Of a stretch of DNA of 26,118 nt, positions 23,401-26,118 are shown one piece after another. Within the stretch, counting starts at the first letter, position 1. Each line of letters starts with the position of its first letter. Where the stretch lies: positions 1 to 26,118 of the forward strand of contig CAZCVI010000097.1 of the NCBI GenBank assembly GCA_964502145.1, in the 5' to 3' direction. This DNA comes from CAZCVI01 sp964502145. GTDB lineage: Bacteria > Acidobacteriota > Aminicenantia > UBA2199. The notes below the pieces were generated by a model. That model made no database searches and was not told the DNA's origin. It saw nothing but the letters and a program-made list of their open reading frames with translations. A program made the position numbers and the translations under genes.

Positions 23401-23993
23401 CTTGTTTCAAGGTGGCTGAATCGTGGGTGCATATGAATTGCACCTGGAAGAAGACCCTTCGCCCATTTCTCTGGGAAAAGAAAAAAGGCAAGCGGAAAGA
23501 AGAGGATATTGCCCAGTACATGGTCTACATTTGCCGTGTCCTGGAAGATGCCAGGGTCACTCCGCAAATTTACCTTGATGCCATACACAGTGCCATGTTG
23601 GTAAGACCGGAATCAGACCTTTATGTGTATACCTGCACCCACTTGCGGTGTTTTGACCAGTTGGATGGTAATAGTGAGCAAACGCCTTTTTATCCCAGTG
23701 ATAAGGTTTACCTCGAATTCATGCGCTATCGGCGGGATGGTGGTAACTTAGAAGACCGGGTCAGCAAACCTATCCACGACGCCCTGACTGATGAACGGGA
23801 TTTCGTGCATGAGCTCCTCTTCTTGCTACCGTACCACCTGAAATTGCTGGAAAAATATAATCTGGCAGACCCCAGGGAAGTAAAGAATCTGGCTTTCCTG
23901 ATCATGCAAAGCTACCAGAGGGAGAGTCCAAGCACCTGGGAGAATGTTAACCTTGAAAAGGCCCGCAATACATTGATTGATTGCTTGAAGTAA
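20496..23993 (+). CDS. Fusion of (alpha/alpha)6 barrel, mannose-1-phosphate guanylyltransferase and HD domain
   Basis: The protein has 1,165 residues from ATG 20496, chosen because GGAG stands six bases upstream; ATG 20484 overlaps that site. Residues about 25-390 form a repetitive helical barrel (GYAIRNLLLLHSLTGDDSYL, CYSTEGIFYVGLELG) like six-hairpin glycosidases or epimerases. Residues 394-700 are a nucleotidyltransferase of the GDP-mannose pyrophosphorylase type: VILAGGIGSRCWP (395-407), NPKPL, SMADN with D506, RFVEKP (571-576), WNSGSI (590-595), then a left-handed-helix-like tail. Residues about 815-1000 are an HD domain with H819 and HDIG (851-854). The middle domain should make GDP-mannose (or a relative) from sugar-1-phosphate and GTP. 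The signature PKPLSKGF lacks the usual metal-site spacing, so specificity is uncertain. It is 17 bp upstream of the methyltransferase gene, in one operon. Confidence 0.85.
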   Translation: MGKNSLNMGFSTKDGTPVPGFLSTLIADYINNLDRFFDTTTGAVQEPTRDDQTPAFLFSEVTGYAIRNLLLLHSLTGDDSYLHRAEKAARWLTETAMHKGWIRTRYYLAKDKEEAQQLYSFHWGNILPFDNGICLGGLAALCKATRNPIWLKYTTELADNLVKCVQADGSIEPFINIYGNHPGLPEPLRWSQQKGSFHTKIAESLVEFAKITGNETYRDAACKICEYALSFQQEDGRFITDQNGITQLHPHCYSTEGIFYVGLELGDKKLVAAARRAVEWALSQCVGDNKNRIPQEIGPQGPLNLSYRTDALAQVLGLGCRLIRGGHLDDSWWETLSALADGVWSMKDPVQKYFRYGTYEYGEQSETLSYWTNMFAFHGLLDYCTAWVSRHTAAVILAGGIGSRCWPVSCEDNPKPLSKGFFGDSSLLELTASRILNSGCVLPENLFVVASSQGLTIARKQMAQLHIPPENMIEERVPSGTVPALNLAVNTITSKGKELLLVSMADNLIEPALAFGDTVLRASMAAHWQSQEGQATIVSLSIPDRPFDNRFGHDIYRQDHEMLRRVYRDSRFVEKPSTSPVLKQGEAFSWNSGSIVSTLAYFKTCLAELQEPGPNNKDISYCLLENPKVSKSTALYPGNVRFVDLGSPGKDLLAFFAGSEYTGNAGNIVLGSKTKDVVFVNASRNLVIYDGIPIEVVGISDHLIIDNSFTSVAVVLPFSRVETLPQLYNMFKNSRELAPFIKGGIKDPAHGSHHMAFECHGQCQTHSDYGLALAVYCTDIRIERSQNRLRVVDTRYLKLDNHEIDIVMSKKSDPRLARHLLDVETVARMLAERIGFTPEALHLLRLLSLCHDIGGYLTDQQIALERELEKCIHDISNLDWRTIDSQVLLKLVHTRAGDNLTPPLEKLLATFNDNVQSALHVLDIEKLKAYPLLDELLFLICNQERPADFRLPLPFPPIIAPEDLIKVFACFKVAESWVHMNCTWKKTLRPFLWEKKKGKRKEEDIAQYMVYICRVLEDARVTPQIYLDAIHSAMLVRPESDLYVYTCTHLRCFDQLDGNSEQTPFYPSDKVYLEFMRYRRDGGNLEDRVSKPIHDALTDERDFVHELLFLLPYHLKLLEKYNLADPREVKNLAFLIMQSYQRESPSTWENVNLEKARNTLIDCLK

Positions 23994-24010
23994 TATAAGG
24001 AGCTTATACC

Positions 24011-25702
24011 ATGACTGCTGCTGCATATTATTCCTATAACCCCGGCGAAGAAATTCAATTATTCAATATCGGCAATGAATCAGAACCCAGCTCGTACCGG
24101 CAAATTGCCCTCATTCCCCTGCACACCCCAGAAACAGAATCCCTGGGTGTGGCAGTAGACCTGACCTGGGTCAGAAGCATTTTTTACCATGAGTATTGGT
24201 CTGATAAAGCTCCCGCCGGGAAGCACACCCAGGAGAACACCCTGACGCTGGCTAAACCCGCTGATGCGCGCAAGCGGTTATGGCCGTTAGTTCCATTAAA
24301 AACCGCTGACCTCCCATTCTTCGAAGCGTTGTTCGGTCGTGATGCCGCCACCCAGCCGGAAAACAGCACCATCGGGCACGTATCGCTGGCCGAGCTGGGG
24401 CTCCGTTTCGATGACGGCGTAAAGACAACGGTTATGCAATTCCCTGAACTCGTGGCACTGATTGATGGCACTGTTTTCCGGTTTCCCGAAACCTATTTTA
24501 TCGGTGATATGGCAGCCGTGGCCGCCAACCTCCCGTTGAATTATAACCCGGATTGGTTTCGTACCTTTAACGGTCTTCCCACCGCCTGGGTAGGTTGCTG
24601 TTGCGAACTTTGTGGCAGTCGCAATGAGTATGTCAGGCATATTATCGGCCCGTCGCGTATTGTGTGTTGCCAAGAGTGTGGCCTCGAATACGATAATCCC
24701 CGCGCTATTATTACCAAGCCTTCTTTGGACAAGTATGCCTCCGTAATAAGCGACCAACGCAATAGCGCCAAATCCATGGTCCGAGCGCAACAGGGTGCCG
24801 AGATCGTTATTTCCGGGCTCAACGCCATTGCGCCTCACCTTTTCGGAAAACCGCTTTTAGACCTAGGCTGCGCATCAGGGGAACTCCTCCGCGTGTTACG
24901 GGATGACCATCATTGGCCCAATAAATACTTGTGTGGTGTAGAACCCTCGGCTCTGGCCGCCGATGTGGCCAACTCGGCCCACGGCGTGAAAGTGATCGCT
25001 GGCGAATTGCTTGATGCACATCTTGAAAGCGGTTCTTTCAGTGTGATCGTGATCATGAATACTATCGAACATATTGCCAATCCCTCCCGTATTTTGGCCG
25101 AAGTCAAACGTCTCTTAGCTCCCGGTGGTTGTGTGCTGATCGGCACCGTGCCAAATGCCGGATGCCTCGCGGCCAGGTCGTTTCCTGGCGGTTTTATCGC
25201 GAAAAATTTCCCCGATGGGCACCATCATTTCCATTATACCCCAGATACTCTGTCCCAACTCTGTATTAATTGTGGATTAAAACCAATTCGCCTGGACGGC
25301 GAAACGCGGGAATCGGTGCTGGGGAAAATTAAAGAGACTGCGATATGGTTGTCTTACAGTTGCGGTGTGCCTCTCAGCCAATGCAGCAATGAAGCACCCA
25401 TGCTTGCGCAAATGAAACGCACTCTGCAAGACATCCAAGAGAAGATTTTAGAGCCTTTGGGAACCCATTACCGCTTTATTCTCCGCGATAAAAACTTTAT
25501 AGACCTGCCGTCATTGGTCCGTTTTTGGCAGCAAGAAATCTGGCCCTCCCCTTATTTATCCGATGAGTTCGATCTCTGGTTAACGTCCACGGAAAAAATC
25601 GTGGGCAATACGGATAAACATAAAAATTTGCCTCCCTATCCTGGATTCATTAGCAGATTTCAAAAAAATATGGACATTCTGGACTTACTGGACAAAACTT
25701 AA
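24011..25702 (+). CDS. Class I SAM methyltransferase with treble-clef zinc ribbon
   Basis: The protein has 563 residues. An N-terminal region of about 190 residues matches nothing I know. A zinc ribbon follows (C198xxC201 in CCCELCGS, C220xxC223 in CCQECGLEYDNPR), then a Rossmann methyltransferase with motif I LLDLGCASGELL (282-293), a GVEPS acidic strand end (about 309-313), NTIEHI (350-355) and LLAPGGCVLIGTVPN. Ribbon plus methyltransferase is typical of enzymes acting on nucleotide-linked sugars or glycan ends. The link to the GDP-mannose-type fusion upstream (17 bp, AAGGAG seven bases before the ATG) supports a role in sugar or capsule modification. The last residues (MDILDLLDKT) are encoded by TGGACNNNN 9-bp repeats that continue, inverted, past the stop codon. 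Confidence 0.85.
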   Translation: MTAAAYYSYNPGEEIQLFNIGNESEPSSYRQIALIPLHTPETESLGVAVDLTWVRSIFYHEYWSDKAPAGKHTQENTLTLAKPADARKRLWPLVPLKTADLPFFEALFGRDAATQPENSTIGHVSLAELGLRFDDGVKTTVMQFPELVALIDGTVFRFPETYFIGDMAAVAANLPLNYNPDWFRTFNGLPTAWVGCCCELCGSRNEYVRHIIGPSRIVCCQECGLEYDNPRAIITKPSLDKYASVISDQRNSAKSMVRAQQGAEIVISGLNAIAPHLFGKPLLDLGCASGELLRVLRDDHHWPNKYLCGVEPSALAADVANSAHGVKVIAGELLDAHLESGSFSVIVIMNTIEHIANPSRILAEVKRLLAPGGCVLIGTVPNAGCLAARSFPGGFIAKNFPDGHHHFHYTPDTLSQLCINCGLKPIRLDGETRESVLGKIKETAIWLSYSCGVPLSQCSNEAPMLAQMKRTLQDIQEKILEPLGTHYRFILRDKNFIDLPSLVRFWQQEIWPSPYLSDEFDLWLTSTEKIVGNTDKHKNLPPYPGFISRFQKNMDILDLLDKT

Positions 25703-25747
25703 AGGTTTTGGGAAGTCCAGAAGGTCCAGTATGTCCAGTTAGTCCAG
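25670..25747. repeat. GTCCAG 9-bp array with inverted arms across the methyltransferase stop
   Basis: Three TGGACNNNN units (25671-25697) end the gene, and four GTCCAG units at a 9-bp period follow (about 25713-25747). CTGGACTT (25679-25686) pairs with AAGTCCAG (25713-25720) and CAAAAC with GTTTTG, giving a hairpin over the stop codon. There is no T tract, so terminator function is unproven. Confidence 0.8.
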
Positions 25748-25986
25748 AAATTTGGCAATGAATCCAGAGAATTCCAGCAATCCATTTTGTATTTTATTTG
25801 GTAATGGCGGAGATAAAAAAGTAATAATATACGGAAATTGGACTTGCTTTACCAGTAAATTAAAAGTCTAATAGACTGGTGTCTGTAGTAAGCAAAAATA
25901 AAACGCTTGCCTATAGGTCGATGCATATAAATAAGGAATTGGCGGGCTACCGCTGATAATTTCAAAATGGTAGACTACAACTCATC
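25748..25986. other. Intergenic stretch without recognisable genes
   Basis: No start codon with a ribosome site opens a credible frame on either strand. The DNA is AT-rich with no hairpin terminator; one degenerate ATTCCAG-like unit continues the upstream array. Confidence 0.6.
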
Positions 25987-26118
25987 AAATAATCGGCGAT
26001 GATTCGGGAAAGCATCAGTGATGGTTTGCGAAAGCATCAGTGATGGTTTTTAAAAGCATCAGCGATGGTTTTCGAAAGCATCAGCGATGGTTTTCAAAAG
26101 CATCAGTGATGGTTTGCG
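25987..26118. repeat. 22-bp tandem array of quasi-palindromes, running off the end
   Basis: Five units (starting 26009, 26031, 26053, 26075, 26097) repeat at exactly 22 bp, with a degenerate sixth at 25987. The core AAAGCATCAGYGATGGTTT is near-palindromic around CATCAGTGATG. Varied bases are confined to three or four positions. The period is not a multiple of three, so it is not coding. It is too short-spaced and spacerless for CRISPR. The array may continue past the window. Confidence 0.92.

Noticed and set aside
25987..26118. CRISPR array
   Set aside because: Units follow each other at 22 bp without unique spacers and no cas gene is near.

Overview
The window looks like chromosome of a Gram-negative bacterium of moderate GC. 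The evidence is outer-membrane/periplasmic proteins with signal peptides, several sigma-54 (-24/-12) promoters and an NtrC-type activator. The abundance of short tandem arrays, TIR/NLR and toxin-antitoxin genes suggests a large-genome environmental lineage (Desulfobacterota, Planctomycetota or a candidate phylum). Nothing here fixes the taxon. No rRNA, tRNA, intact insertion sequence or CRISPR array was found.

Layout. (1) 1-4580, defence/mobile-type region: a minus-strand remnant of a KilA-N gene, a large TIR-NB-TPR (bacterial NLR-like) gene lying between two REP-like palindromes, then a DUF433/DUF5615 toxin-antitoxin pair between two ~28-bp direct repeats. (2) 4581-7615, minus-strand signalling cassette: double-PAS histidine kinase, single-domain response regulator, receiver-adenylate cyclase. 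(3) 7721-9251, CsbD-like protein and DUF6600/YXWGXW envelope protein, read toward the kinase. (4) 9690-11210, a sigma-54 activator whose receiver has Glu at the phospho-acceptor position. (5) 11278-17355, small membrane/envelope proteins: orphan 123-aa protein, three-helix membrane protein, beta-barrel protein, two near-identical Lmo0937-like peptides bracketing a secreted CHAP/Ig protein. (6) 17411-19342, GH13 glucan branching enzyme preceded in frame by what looks like a catalase N-terminus. (7) 19632-20135, a membrane-anchored protein. (8) 20496-25702, a two-gene operon: an unusual fusion of (alpha/alpha)6 barrel, mannose-1-phosphate guanylyltransferase and HD domain, then a zinc-ribbon methyltransferase. 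(9) 25703-26118, repeats running off the end.

How it may work together. Five near-identical sigma-54 promoters (core YTGGYATG-N4-WTGCT) sit before the DUF6600/CsbD operon, the 123-aa gene, the 105-aa/beta-barrel operon, the Lmo0937-like gene and the branching enzyme. Four have an upstream copy of an imperfect palindrome (TGTCCTATAAAACA or relatives), a good candidate enhancer. The activator gene sits in the middle under a probable sigma-70 promoter. I infer a local envelope/desiccation/osmotic stress regulon driven by an activator that may not need phosphorylation.

A second theme is short-period tandem DNA, mostly 9 bp. Families based on ATAACTCCC, GTCCAG and ATGATTGAA occur between genes, often as facing inverted arrays, and inside genes as Pro/Ile/Thr linkers or a C-terminal tail.
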